Of a stretch of 64,000 nt of DNA, positions 6,620 to 15,180 are shown in pieces (position 1 is the first letter of the stretch; each line of letters starts with the position of its first letter). The DNA lies in NCBI GenBank assembly GCA_963678095.2, contig OY782746.1, positions 558,001-622,000 on the forward strand, read 5' to 3'. The notes under the pieces were generated by a model. It was not told where the DNA came from. It ran no database searches and saw only the letters and a program-made list of their open reading frames with translations. The DNA comes from G963678095 sp963678095 (GTDB lineage Bacteria > Bacillota > Negativicutes > Selenomonadales > Selenomonadaceae). The translations under genes and the position numbers were made by a program.

Positions 6620-7095
6620 CATGGAAAAATTTTTTTGTCAGTTGGGATTTTACACTAGCTATACTAATAGCTAGTGTAAGTTGGTTTTTTTTGCCAGATG
6701 TTATTTGTGGAACTATATTAAAAGATCTATATTCTAGTTCAATTTCTGTATTATCAATACTTTTTTCAATGTTCTTTGCTGCGTTAGCAATAATAATTTC
6801 TTTAAATGACAATAACTTTATTAACTTTTTAGAAGAAGATGGTTACTTCTCCAAACTATTATCTCAATTCAGATTTTCTTTATCTGCTATGTTTTTAACT
6901 TTAATTATTGCTCTATGCTTATATGGTATAACTATTTTTTCTATCACTAATCCATTCTGGGGACAAGAAAAACTTCAAATCAATATATTTATATTTGCTT
7001 TTTTTTATTCATTGTTTGCTGTATTTTTATCAGCATTAGATGCGATAAGGTACTTACAGACTCGACTAAAATTTATAAAAACTAATAGAAAATAG
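6616..7095 (+). CDS. Four-TM membrane protein, RexB-like effector candidate
   Basis: 159 residues with four hydrophobic spans at about 11-30, 40-63, 87-110 and 121-143, separated by short loops and ending in a basic tail (RLKFIKTNRK). Lambda RexB, the membrane-depolarising half of the Rex exclusion system, is 144 residues with four spans. The start overlaps the upstream stop (ATGA). The pair is the last cargo before the integrase. It could equally be another small-membrane-effector system; no sequence-level family is claimed. Confidence 0.65.
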   Translation: MTWKNFFVSWDFTLAILIASVSWFFLPDVICGTILKDLYSSSISVLSILFSMFFAALAIIISLNDNNFINFLEEDGYFSKLLSQFRFSLSAMFLTLIIALCLYGITIFSITNPFWGQEKLQINIFIFAFFYSLFAVFLSALDAIRYLQTRLKFIKTNRK

Positions 7096-7115
7096 CCGCC
7101 TCATGTAGGCGGCTA
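7093..7115 (-). terminator. Strong hairpin, terminator-like on the minus strand
   Basis: TAGCCGCCT (7093-7101) pairs with AGGCGGCTA (7107-7115) around CATGT. A T-run follows only when read on the minus strand (TATTTTC); on the plus strand the stem is followed by AAAAATAAAG. It separates the cargo block from the integrase and may block antisense transcription into the cargo, or simply act as an RNA 3'-end stabiliser. Confidence 0.4.
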
Positions 7116-7161
7116 AAAATAAAGCTCTCAATAGAACATACGTGCTAAAGGAGGAGTATTA

Positions 7162-7927
7162 ATGGCATATTTTTATAAGAAAAATAATAATTGGTCTTAT
7201 CGTATGGATGCTGGTATAGATCCGGTATCCGGGAAACGACATCAAATAAGTAAACATGGATTCAAAACAAAAAAAGAGGCTATCGCTGCCGCGAATGAAG
7301 TAAGTGCTTCACTTGCCAATGCAGCTTATGTACCTGATAACAACATCACATTCTATACTTTTTCAAAAGAATGGAAACAGTTCTATTCTGCAAGTGTTAA
7401 AATCAGCACTTTACGGGTCCGCGAGCACGAATTGGGCATCTTAAATAAGCATTTTAAAATGCTGCCGATCCAGTCTATTACCCGCCGCCAATATCAAAAA
7501 ATGTTAATAGATCTAAAAAAAGACTACGCTGACAATACGATATCTGGAGTTCACGGAACCGCCCGGATGATTTTCAAAAAAGCACGTGAGTTCAATCTTA
7601 TAAAAACAGACCCAACCGAATTCGCCCGCCTTCCACGCAAACAGATTTCCATTGAAAATGTTTTAAGTACCGTTGCTAAATATCTAGAGAAAATGATCTG
7701 CGTTCATTCTTAGCTGCCGCACACGAAAACGGGCTCATTGGCGACTACGCCGCTTTTATGTTACTTTCCTATACAGGTATAAGGGTTGGAGAACTTGCAT
7801 CGCTTACATGGCAAGACATTGGTTTTGACGAACACACTATCTCCATAACAAAGACTTGTTACAATCCAACAAATCACTCTTTAGAATATATTTTATTACC
7901 ACCCAAAACCACGAAGTCTATACGAAC
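7162..7927 (+). pseudogene. int: Tyrosine-type integrase, frameshifted 5' part
   Basis: Codons 1 to about 175 encode the arm-binding domain (MAYFYKKNNNWSYRMDAGIDP) and the core-binding SAM-like domain of a phage/ICE tyrosine recombinase. At 7690-7693 an A tract has lost one base (GAGAAAATGATCTG where GAG-AAA-AAT-GAT is expected), putting the rest out of frame and ending the product at 7713. The catalytic domain continues in another frame from about 7694 (SFLAAAHENGLIGDYAAFML), including the first catalytic Arg in TGIRVGELASL, up to KTTKSIRT, where the IS21 element enters. RBS AAAGGAGGAG is intact. Confidence 0.9.
7923..7927. repeat. IS21 target-site duplication, left copy
   Basis: CGAAC at 7923-7927 is repeated at 10513-10517, immediately outside the two ends of the insertion sequence. 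Removing the element and one copy restores the integrase reading frame across the junction (SIRT-IDTDPIVFAAL), which confirms both the boundaries and the duplication length. Confidence 0.9.
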
Positions 7928-8062
7928 TGATTATTGCGGCGGCTGAGCGCATAGCAATATGCTTTTCAGAGCCAGTTTGCTTGATGGTAACAAAAATCTA
8001 ATATGACCGGCAGAGCCATCCATCCCAAATAGACAAGAAGGCTCTGTCAGCCAGAACTAATT

Positions 8063-8809
8063 TTACTCAGATTCCTCAGCTAGACGCTGACGCATAGAAA
8101 CGTCGCCATGGATTTCCATAATATTGGAGCCTGGGACAATGCGATCGAGGATAGCATCTGCGATGGCGCCACCACCTAATTGATCATGCCAGCCTTTGAT
8201 GGCGAATTGGGAGCAAAAAATAGTCGAAGCTTGGCCGGAGCGGCGCTCTAACAGTTCCAACAGGCTTCGCTGCTGATTCTCATCAAGGGGAATCAGCAGA
8301 AATTCATCCAGAATGAGTAGCCGAACCATCTGACATTTTTTCATGAACTCCATTTGCTGATACTTTACCTCAGCGCTGGCGTACTCAGCAAAGAAATCCG
8401 GCAATCGCACGTACCGTGCTTTGTAACCAGCATGGCAAGCATTGACACCAAGCGCGTTAGCCAAAAACGTCTTGCCACTTCCTGTGGCGCCGACGAAGAT
8501 AACATTCCGTTTCTTGTCGATATAACCGTTGCTGCGTAGTGCCCGAATCATTTCGCGATTTAAGTGACGATCAGACAGATATTGAATATCTTCCAGATCA
8601 GCATGTTCGTTGGGAAACTGTGCCTGATGAACCAAGCGCTTGAGCTTATTGTTCAAGCGGATATCGGCCTCATGGTCGACAATGAGGGAAAAACGCTCGT
8701 CAAAGGACATATTGGCGTAGTCCTCAAGATGATCCATTTGATCCAGATAAGTCCTAGCCATAACAGAGAGACGCATCTCCTGCAGCTTGCGGATGGTTTC
8801 ATTCGTCAT
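8063..8809 (-). CDS. istB: IS21 helper ATPase IstB
   Basis: 248 residues from the ATG at 8809 (GGAGGTGG upstream); a longer frame to 8851 is unlikely. It is an AAA+ ATPase related to DnaC that selects the target DNA and stimulates the IstA transposase. Walker A is GATGSGKT (near residue 110) and Walker B is RLLILDE. The IstB/IS21 N-terminal helical region (ETIRKLQEMRLSVMA) is complete. The start overlaps the istA stop by 11 bases, implying translational coupling. Confidence 0.95.
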   Translation of the reverse strand: MTNETIRKLQEMRLSVMARTYLDQMDHLEDYANMSFDERFSLIVDHEADIRLNNKLKRLVHQAQFPNEHADLEDIQYLSDRHLNREMIRALRSNGYIDKKRNVIFVGATGSGKTFLANALGVNACHAGYKARYVRLPDFFAEYASAEVKYQQMEFMKKCQMVRLLILDEFLLIPLDENQQRSLLELLERRSGQASTIFCSQFAIKGWHDQLGGGAIADAILDRIVPGSNIMEIHGDVSMRQRLAEESE

Positions 8810-10343
8810 GATGACCACCTCCATAGTAAGCTGCTCCTCTGACGAAAGCATTCGGATTGCTCTGCGAAGGCGTTACCTTCTCAATTTTTTGATCCTGCTT
8901 TGTCAGCAAGATGTTATGGATGAGCTTATAGTTTGGGACAGAAATCTTTTTTAAGGCTATGGCACATGCTGCTTCAAGTCTGTCCACGCCATAGGTTTCA
9001 GCAAGTTTTAAAAGTGACAGGCAGCCTTTGTAGGCTTGCTCTTCCACCCGGTAGCTGGCCAGTTGCTTTTCCACGACATTAATTACTGAAACGCCGCACT
9101 TTTGGGCCCAATGGCGAAAACGATTGGCATCCCATTGGCTGTAAAGCTGATGATTTAGCGGCATATGTTCTGTGATGGTAGAATACTGGCCGCGACGGCC
9201 AATAAGTCGTTTATGACTGGCAATTCGCCTCCCTTCATAGTAGATTTCAAGCAGTTTATTGCTAAACCGGATGTCAACCCGCTTGCGTACAAACGTATGC
9301 GGAACCGAGTAGTTCTGATAGTCCAAAGTGATATGGTAATTCAGCTGAACCGTGGCCTTTCGCCATTGCGCATACTCATAGGGGAATTTGGGCAAAAGCT
9401 GAAGGAAAGGGAGCTCCTCCGTATGGAATACGGAACTGCGTGAACCGTCCTTTTTCTGAAAAGGTGCTTCATTCAAATGGTCCAGTTCCTCGCGGATGGA
9501 CATATTCATCTCGTACAGGTCAAAGAACTTGCGATTACGCAGCTTCGCAATGATATGAGTGGTAGCTTGGCCAACACTACCTTCAACGGCCGCCTTATCC
9601 TTTGGAGCCAGAACTCTGGCAGGCAAAAGCACCATGTTGTAATGATTGGCCAGCTCCTGATAGGAACGGTTAGCGATTGGATCCTCATGCTTACGGTTTT
9701 GCAAAATGCCGGTTTTCAGATTGTCTGAAACAAGCAGGCGTGTCGCACCGCCAAGAAAATCCAACAGATGGATATGTGCCTGAATCCAGGATTCCTCTTT
9801 CATGTCGCGGCAGGCCTCGGCATAGCAATACATACTAAACGGCAAGGTAGCGACAAAAAGATACACCTTTGTCACGGCGTCTGTTTCTGGATTGTATAGG
9901 GGCAGCGTGGTGCCAGCCCAGTCGACCATGAGACGTTCACCAGGCTTGTGATGAATATGCATGGTGAGACGATGCAGGTCAACATAGTCGCGGTAACGCT
10001 TACAGAACTGCGAATACATGAAATACATCTTTTTTGTCTGCTGACAGTCAGCCGCATACTCATCCCAAAGGAGTTTCAGTGTCACGCCGCTTTTCAGCAG
10101 TTCCTTATGAATGCGTGCGTAATCTGGCTGAACCTGTACCGGCAGGGCCACATCTTCAGGAAAGAGGTGACGATGTAATGTCTCAGAATCCATATGTCCC
10201 ACAGCAGCAGCTTCCAGCTGCTGCTCGTGGCAGGCCTTAACGATTTTAGCCACCGTGTTGCGGGATATCCGAAGGGCCGCAGCTATTGTGCGTTGGCTGT
10301 CTCCTTTGAAAAAGTGAGCCAGTATTTCCTTCTCGTTTGCCAT
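8799..10343 (-). CDS. istA: IS21 transposase IstA
   Basis: 514 residues from the ATG at 10343 (AAAAGGA 8-9 bases upstream). An N-terminal helix-turn-helix (DSQRTIAAALRISRNTVAKIV) precedes an RNase-H-like DDE integrase core: D in LMVDWAGTTLP, D in LLVSDNLKTGI and E in DKAAVEGSV. The C-terminal region holds a small beta barrel (QNYSVPHTFVRKRVDIRF). Length matches the family. It is the first gene of the element, transcribed leftward, away from the right terminal repeats. Confidence 0.95.
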   Translation of the reverse strand: MANEKEILAHFFKGDSQRTIAAALRISRNTVAKIVKACHEQQLEAAAVGHMDSETLHRHLFPEDVALPVQVQPDYARIHKELLKSGVTLKLLWDEYAADCQQTKKMYFMYSQFCKRYRDYVDLHRLTMHIHHKPGERLMVDWAGTTLPLYNPETDAVTKVYLFVATLPFSMYCYAEACRDMKEESWIQAHIHLLDFLGGATRLLVSDNLKTGILQNRKHEDPIANRSYQELANHYNMVLLPARVLAPKDKAAVEGSVGQATTHIIAKLRNRKFFDLYEMNMSIREELDHLNEAPFQKKDGSRSSVFHTEELPFLQLLPKFPYEYAQWRKATVQLNYHITLDYQNYSVPHTFVRKRVDIRFSNKLLEIYYEGRRIASHKRLIGRRGQYSTITEHMPLNHQLYSQWDANRFRHWAQKCGVSVINVVEKQLASYRVEEQAYKGCLSLLKLAETYGVDRLEAACAIALKKISVPNYKLIHNILLTKQDQKIEKVTPSQSNPNAFVRGAAYYGGGHHDE

Positions 10344-10512
10344 AAGTAACACATCCTTTTAATAAACATGTGGATGATTCCACATGTCCATTGTACAGCG
10401 ACACGAAGTGGCTCTCTACAGCATATTCAAAATTTTTCAAGGATGGCTCCGTACTTCGGAATGAGTGGCTCTCGTTAGGATATGACTCGGCTCTCAAGGG
10501 GCGGAATACTCA

Positions 10513-10574
10513 CGAACCATTGATACTGATCCAATTGTATTTGCTGCTCTTGATATCTGTACATAACCAAGGAC
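10513..10574 (+). pseudogene. Integrase fragment beyond the IS
   Basis: After the right target duplication the integrase frame resumes as RTIDTDPIVFAALDICT and stops at TAA (10572-10574). No reading frame downstream gives the HxxR and Tyr motifs of the catalytic domain, so roughly the last 100 residues are missing. The prophage right end, with its attachment site, seems to have been deleted or replaced before the groEL terminator. Confidence 0.75.
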
Positions 10575-10637
10575 AAGAAAAAAGATGCCTCACAAAAGTT
10601 CGCAAAACTATTGCCAGGCACCTCCTTGTAAAAACGA

Positions 10638-10672
10638 AAATCCTCCAGAGAACGTGGCGCTCTGGAGGATTT
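10638..10672. terminator. Bidirectional terminator after groEL
   Basis: AAATCCTCCAGAG (10638-10650) pairs with CTCTGGAGGATTT (10660-10672), 13 bp, with T-rich tails on both strands (TTTCTTTTTAATT on plus, TTTTCGTTTTTAC on minus). It ends the groESL transcript arriving from the right. The 110 bases between it and the groEL stop hold no gene, only two TTAATTAA octamers. Confidence 0.85.
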
Positions 10673-10786
10673 CTTTTTAATTAAGACGTGGGGCTTAATT
10701 AAATATGCATTTTATACGTTTGTTTGTGCCGGTTTAAGTCTGCAAACCTGCATAAAACTTCATACGACTAGGCTTTTAAGGCCTTA

Positions 10787-12424
10787 TTACATCATGCCCG
10801 GCATTCCCATACCGCCGCCCATACCGCCGCCCATGGCTGCAGCAGGATCTGCTTTTTCTGGTTTGTCAGCAACAAGTGTTTCTGTTGTGAGAACCATGGC
10901 TGCGATGCTGGCTGCATTCTGCAGAGCACTGCGAGTTACTTTAGCCGGATCAACGATACCAGCAGCAATCATGTCCATGTATTCATCCGTCAAGGCATTG
11001 AAGCCAATGCCCTTGCCGGCGTTTTTAACTTTTTCAACAACAACGGAACCTTCAAGGCCGGCATTGTTGGCAATCTGGCGAACCGGTTCTTCGATTGCGC
11101 GTTTCACAATGTTGATACCAGTCTGAACATCACCTTGAGCTTTGATGTTGTCAAGAGCCGGCAGAATGTCGATGAAAGTTGTACCGCCGCCAGCGACAAT
11201 ACCTTCTTCTACTGCGGCACGAGTTGCATTCAAGGCATCTTCAATGCGCAGTTTTTTGTCTTTCATTTCGACTTCCGTTGCTGCACCGATTTCGATAACA
11301 GCTACGCCGCCAGCGAGTTTCGCCAAACGTTCCTGTAATTTTTCTTTGTCGAAATCAGATGTCGTTTCCTTGATCTGTCTTTTGAGCTGTTCCACGCGAG
11401 TTGCAATCGCAGCCTTGTCACCAGCACCATCAACAATCGTCGTTTCTTCTTTCGAAGCACGGATCTGACGGGCACGGCCAAGATCTTCAATTTCAACAGT
11501 TTCAAGTTTACGGCCAAGATCTTCCGTAATAACATTACCGCCGGTAAGAACCGCAATGTCTTCGAGCATTGCTTTGCGACGATCGCCAAAGCCAGGAGCT
11601 TTTACAGCAACCGCACGGAAAGTACCGCGAAGTTTGTTGACAACGATAGTAGCAAGTGCTTCGCCATCAAGATCCTCAGCAATAACCATCAGTTCTTTAC
11701 CCTGTTTAACAACTTTTTCGAGAATCGGTAAAATATCAGCAATAGCGGAAATCTTGCGATCCGTGATCAGTATGTACGGATCGTTGAGTACAGCTTCCAT
11801 TTTATCCGTATCTGTTACCATGTACGGGGAAATGTAGCCGCGGTCAAACTGCATACCTTCTACTACCGAGAGGTTTGTGTCCATGCTCTTGGATTCTTCG
11901 ATTGTAATTACGCCATCTTTGCCGACTTTTTCCATTGCTTCGGCGATGAGTTTGCCAACTTCTTCATCAGCGGAAGAAATTGCCGCAACCTGTGCGATAG
12001 CATCTTTACCTTCAATTTTTTTCGAGCTGTTTTTGATTTCAGCAACGAGTGTCTGTACAGCAGCTTCGATGCCTTTTTTGATAATCATCGGATTTGCTCC
12101 GGCAGCTACATTGCGCATGCCTTCATGAATCATAGCCTGTGCGAGCAGCGTTGCTGTTGTCGTACCGTCACCGGCAATATCATTTGTCTTAGTAGCAACT
12201 TCTTTGACCAGCTGTGCTCCCATGTTTTCAAACGGATCTTCCAGTTCAATATCACGGGCAATCGTCACACCATCATTGGTGATCATCGGTGCCCCAAATT
12301 TTTTATCGAGAACGACATTTCTGCCTTTTGGTCCCAAAGTTACTTTTACAGCGTTTGCTAATGCATCAACGCCTTTTCTTAACGCACGACGCGCTTCTTC
12401 GTCAAACAAAATCTGTTTAGCCAT
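10787..12424 (-). CDS. groEL: Chaperonin GroEL
   Basis: 545 residues, full length for the 60-kDa chaperonin that folds cytosolic proteins in a tetradecameric ring with ATP. Seen: N-terminal MAKQILFDEEARRAL, nucleotide motif GDGTTTATLLA, the apical-domain segment, and the Gly-Met repeat tail (GGGMGGGMGMPGMM). ATG at 12424 follows a TAGGAGGTAATTT site. It is second in the groES-groEL operon, 45 bases after groES, under CIRCE/HrcA control. Confidence 0.99.
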   Translation of the reverse strand: MAKQILFDEEARRALRKGVDALANAVKVTLGPKGRNVVLDKKFGAPMITNDGVTIARDIELEDPFENMGAQLVKEVATKTNDIAGDGTTTATLLAQAMIHEGMRNVAAGANPMIIKKGIEAAVQTLVAEIKNSSKKIEGKDAIAQVAAISSADEEVGKLIAEAMEKVGKDGVITIEESKSMDTNLSVVEGMQFDRGYISPYMVTDTDKMEAVLNDPYILITDRKISAIADILPILEKVVKQGKELMVIAEDLDGEALATIVVNKLRGTFRAVAVKAPGFGDRRKAMLEDIAVLTGGNVITEDLGRKLETVEIEDLGRARQIRASKEETTIVDGAGDKAAIATRVEQLKRQIKETTSDFDKEKLQERLAKLAGGVAVIEIGAATEVEMKDKKLRIEDALNATRAAVEEGIVAGGGTTFIDILPALDNIKAQGDVQTGINIVKRAIEEPVRQIANNAGLEGSVVVEKVKNAGKGIGFNALTDEYMDMIAAGIVDPAKVTRSALQNAASIAAMVLTTETLVADKPEKADPAAAMGGGMGGGMGMPGMM

Positions 12425-12469
12425 TTAAAATTACCTCCTAAATTTATCTGTCAATTAACCAGCTGGGAA

Positions 12470-12754
12470 TTATTCAACGATTGCAAGAATATCTCTTTCG
12501 CTGACAATCAAATAATCCTTGCCATCAACTTTAACTTCTGTTCCGGCATACTTGGAGAAAATGATGCTGTCGCCAGCTTTTACATCCAACGCAATTCTCT
12601 GGCCATTGTCGAGAACCTTGCCTGTACCGACTTCTACCACTTTACCTTTTTGTGGTTTTTCCTTTGCAGTATCCGGTAATACGATACCGCTGGCAGTCTT
12701 TACATCGCCTTCTGAAACTTCAATGACAACTCTGTCGCCTAATGGCTTAATCAT
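12470..12754 (-). CDS. groES: Co-chaperonin GroES
   Basis: 94 residues from the ATG at 12754 (AGGGAGGAAGATAAAA upstream); an in-frame extension to 12799 would run through the CIRCE element and is rejected. GroES caps the GroEL ring. Seen: MIKPLGDRVVIEV, the mobile loop (EGDVKTASGIVLPDTAKEKP) and the C-terminal beta strand (DYLIVSERDILAIVE). First gene of the heat-shock operon. Confidence 0.98.
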   Translation of the reverse strand: MIKPLGDRVVIEVSEGDVKTASGIVLPDTAKEKPQKGKVVEVGTGKVLDNGQRIALDVKAGDSIIFSKYAGTEVKVDGKDYLIVSERDILAIVE

Positions 12755-12788
12755 TTTTATCTTCCTCCCTGTATTGTAGATCTCTTTG

Positions 12789-12815
12789 TTAGCACTCACA
12801 TCTCCTGAGTGCTAA
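12789..12815. promoter_or_regulatory. CIRCE operator (HrcA site)
   Basis: TTAGCACTC-N9-GAGTGCTAA is a perfect CIRCE inverted repeat, the operator of the heat-shock repressor HrcA. It lies between the groES promoter and start codon, within the 5' leader, and places groESL under HrcA control. hrcA itself is not in the window. Confidence 0.97.
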
Positions 12816-12826
12816 CTACAGTTCTT

Positions 12827-12855
12827 ATAATATATAATTTCCCGAAAAAAATCAA
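12827..12855 (-). promoter_or_regulatory. SigA promoter of groESL
   Basis: On the minus strand TTGATT (12855-12850), 17-base spacer, TATTAT (12832-12827). Transcription would start just upstream of the CIRCE element, so HrcA bound there would block elongation or initiation. Confidence 0.75.
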
Positions 12856-12988
12856 GTACTATTTTGTAAAATTCACCATAAAAAAAGAGCACAAACTGCT
12901 GCCACCGGCCCGACAAGTCAGTTTTTCATCCGACTTGACGGGGAGGTTTGCCAGTCTATGCCCGCGGCTCCTTTTAGCTACCATAAAA

Positions 12989-13573
12989 TTATTCCTTGCG
13001 CCGACCGGCCGAACGAATAATGGATTCGGCGATTTCCTTGATAGTTTTGCGCTTAATCATACTGTACTGCTGAATCCGGCGGTAGGCCTCGGCTTCAGAC
13101 AGATTGTAGGCATCCATCAAAATGCCTTTGGCCCGGTCAAGTGTTTTTCTCATCTCCAGCGAATTTTTTACATTATCGAGTTCACTTTCCAGCGCCTGCA
13201 TCTCCTGAAACCGCGACAGGGCGATTTCCATTGCCGGAAAGAGATTACTCTCACGAACCGGTTTTACGAGATACGCCAACACGCCCGAATCCTTAGCCCG
13301 CTCAACAATTTCCGGCTGACTAAAGGCTGTCAGCAGCAATACCGGCGCCAGCTTTTCCTGGGCAATAATCTTGGCAGCTGCAATCCCATCCATTTCAGGC
13401 ATCTTTATATCCATAATCACAAGATCCGGCCGATATTTTCGCGTGAGCTCCACCGCCCGGCGGCCGTCAACCGCCTCGCCGACAATTTCATGTCCAGCTT
13501 CCTCCAGCAACTCTCGCAGGTCCATACGGATGATTGATTCGTTGTCAGCTATAACAATTTTAATAGCATTCAT
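12989..13573 (-). CDS. ANTAR-domain response regulator (PdtaR/EutV-like)
   Basis: 194 residues. A receiver domain (1-120) has the acidic pocket (ADNE), the phospho-acceptor Asp in LVIMDIKMPEMDG and the Lys in YLVKPV. A linking coiled coil (about 125-150) leads to a C-terminal ANTAR domain (about 140-190: LDRAKGILMDAYNLSEAEAYRRIQQYSM). ANTAR proteins bind paired RNA hairpins and prevent transcription termination. It follows the cognate kinase gene by 21 bases. Its RNA targets are not identified here. Confidence 0.93.
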   Translation of the reverse strand: MNAIKIVIADNESIIRMDLRELLEEAGHEIVGEAVDGRRAVELTRKYRPDLVIMDIKMPEMDGIAAAKIIAQEKLAPVLLLTAFSQPEIVERAKDSGVLAYLVKPVRESNLFPAMEIALSRFQEMQALESELDNVKNSLEMRKTLDRAKGILMDAYNLSEAEAYRRIQQYSMIKRKTIKEIAESIIRSAGRRKE

Positions 13574-13594
13574 AATTAACAGCTCCTCTCGAAA

Positions 13595-14995
13595 TTAGCG
13601 CGGAATTGTGATTTTTGCGTGGGTTCCCTTGGCATTGTACAGCTCAAAGCAGCCGTTCATATCCTCCTCCACTAGTGTGCGGACAATCTGCAGGCCCAGG
13701 GACTTCGCCTTAAACGGGTCAAAATTTTCCGGCAGGCCGGGACCATCATCGAACAGATCGAGCACGTAGGAATCGCTTCGCTCCTCTATCGCCAGGCCGA
13801 TAAGCCCCTTGGTTCGTTCAGCAAACGCGTGTTCAACAGAATTTAAAATCAATTCATTCACAATCAGCGCCAAATTACTGGCCTGCAGCGACGGCAGGAT
13901 GATTGACGGGCCCAAAAATACCGTCTTTAATTCAAAATCAGCGTCCAGCATATTCTGCTGAATCAACTGTAGAATATTTTTTGTAACCTCAATTACATTG
14001 ATGCATTCGGCGTCCTGCTGGGACAAGAATTCATGGACAACCGATATGCTCAAAATCCGGTTGACACTCTCTTGCAGCGCCGCTTTAACCTCCGCTGACT
14101 GGGAACGGCGTGACTGCAGGCGCAGCAAGCTTGCTATCGTCTGCAGATTGTTTTTCACCCGATGATGAATCTCCTGAATGACCGCCGATTTTATTTTTAT
14201 CTGTTTATCCTTGAGCCGAACTTCGGTAATGTCAGAAATAATTACCACGCGCTGAAGCATGGAACCGCCTTCCATAATCGGAATATCCCGCTGGACAAGA
14301 ATCAGTCCGCCTGCTTCAAGCTCCTTTTCCTGCGGCCGCTGACTGGCGACCGTTTCCTTGGTGATATGCATCGTCAGCTGGCGGTCAAACATATGGCAGC
14401 CAATCAGATTACCCACCCCAAGGACTTTATAAATCCGAACCGCCGCCGTGTTGGCAAAAATAATGCGGTTATGGCGATCGGTAATGACAATGCCGTCACT
14501 GGCCGACAAGGGGCGGTAAAGTTCTTTATCGAGGGGTTTGCGGGCATTAACCAAAATCACTTCGGCTGTATGAAGAATCTGGGCATATACATCGGGCTTA
14601 AGGCCTTCGGCATTCGTCTCAAAACTGACCACGGCAATTACTTCACCGCCATCGACAACCGGGAAGGTATACATATCGATCAGTTCGCCCCATATCCACT
14701 CACGTTTCCCCTTGATCTGCCGGCCAGTCGTCATAGTTTCCCAGACCATGGGCTCCTCCAGCTTATCGAGGATCGTCCCGCCTTCACTCAGTTCCACCAT
14801 GCTAAAGGTTGTATGCGGCTTCAAATGCGCCGCCACCACCAGCCGATTTTTTTCCCGGCTTTTTATATAAACCGTCAGATGCGCATGCGTCAAATCGGCA
14901 ACAAGCGGAAAACTCACACTCATTCGTTTCAAGATCTCCTGCTGCATAGCGGTTAAATCCGAATATTTACGACAAACCTCGGCCAATGTTATCAT
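13595..14995 (-). CDS. Cytosolic histidine kinase, PdtaS/EutW type
   Basis: 466 residues from the ATG at 14995 (AGGGGG 8 bases upstream); the longer frame to 15043 is less likely. Domains: N-terminal GAF-like PdtaS domain (1-150), a PAS domain (about 165-280: SDGIVITDRHNRIIFANTAAV), HisKA_2 with the phospho-His in EIHHRVKNNLQTIASLL (about 295) and a C-terminal HATPase with N box (LIVNELILNSVEHAF) and G box (FDDGPGLPE). No membrane segment, so it reads an internal signal. It phosphorylates the ANTAR regulator encoded just downstream. Confidence 0.93.
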   Translation of the reverse strand: MITLAEVCRKYSDLTAMQQEILKRMSVSFPLVADLTHAHLTVYIKSREKNRLVVAAHLKPHTTFSMVELSEGGTILDKLEEPMVWETMTTGRQIKGKREWIWGELIDMYTFPVVDGGEVIAVVSFETNAEGLKPDVYAQILHTAEVILVNARKPLDKELYRPLSASDGIVITDRHNRIIFANTAAVRIYKVLGVGNLIGCHMFDRQLTMHITKETVASQRPQEKELEAGGLILVQRDIPIMEGGSMLQRVVIISDITEVRLKDKQIKIKSAVIQEIHHRVKNNLQTIASLLRLQSRRSQSAEVKAALQESVNRILSISVVHEFLSQQDAECINVIEVTKNILQLIQQNMLDADFELKTVFLGPSIILPSLQASNLALIVNELILNSVEHAFAERTKGLIGLAIEERSDSYVLDLFDDGPGLPENFDPFKAKSLGLQIVRTLVEEDMNGCFELYNAKGTHAKITIPR

Positions 14996-15099
14996 CCTAA
15001 AACCCCCTCTATTGCTTCTTACAATTCTTCCATCCCCGGGCACCTAATCCCTCTTTCCAGCAGCAGCCGCACCTAAAAATTATCAACCGGATGCAAAAA

Positions 15100-15161
15100 T
15101 GAGATTACAATTGCCACGGCTTTCGATTTTTCGAAAAAGCAGTCGTAATTTGTAATCTCAT
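15100..15161 (-). terminator. Terminator or large hairpin between tsaD and the kinase gene
   Basis: TGAGATTACAA (15101-15111) and TTGTAATCTCA (15150-15160) pair over a 38-base insert; on the minus strand the stem is followed by TTTTTGC. It lies just after the tsaD stop and would end the tsaE-tsaB-rimI-tsaD transcript, separating it from pdtaS. Confidence 0.65.
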
Positions 15162-15180
15162 TCGTCATTGAATGGCTCTT

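Larger units (their letters stand above)
7928..10512 (-). mobile_element. IS21-family insertion sequence, complete, 2585 bp
   Basis: The ends are imperfect inverted repeats starting TGA: left tip TGATTATTGCGGCGGCTGAG, right tip (read inward) TGAGTATTCCGCCCCTTGAG. It carries istA and istB overlapping by 11 bases and is flanked by 5-bp duplications. Several copies of a GAGAGCC/GGCTCTC-type repeat lie inside both ends (for example near 7975, 8010, 8040, 10405, 10465 and 10490), the multiple transposase sites typical of IS21. Both genes are intact, so the element is probably active. It sits inside the integrase gene. Confidence 0.93.

Noticed and set aside
10575..10786. Attachment site attR between integrase and groEL
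   Set aside because: No core-like repeat can be recognised, the other end of the element is outside the window, and the integrase C-terminus is missing.
10794..12428. Long plus-strand ORFs opposite groEL and groES
   Set aside because: They are antisense shadows of a highly conserved gene, with Ser/Pro-rich composition and no ribosome sites.
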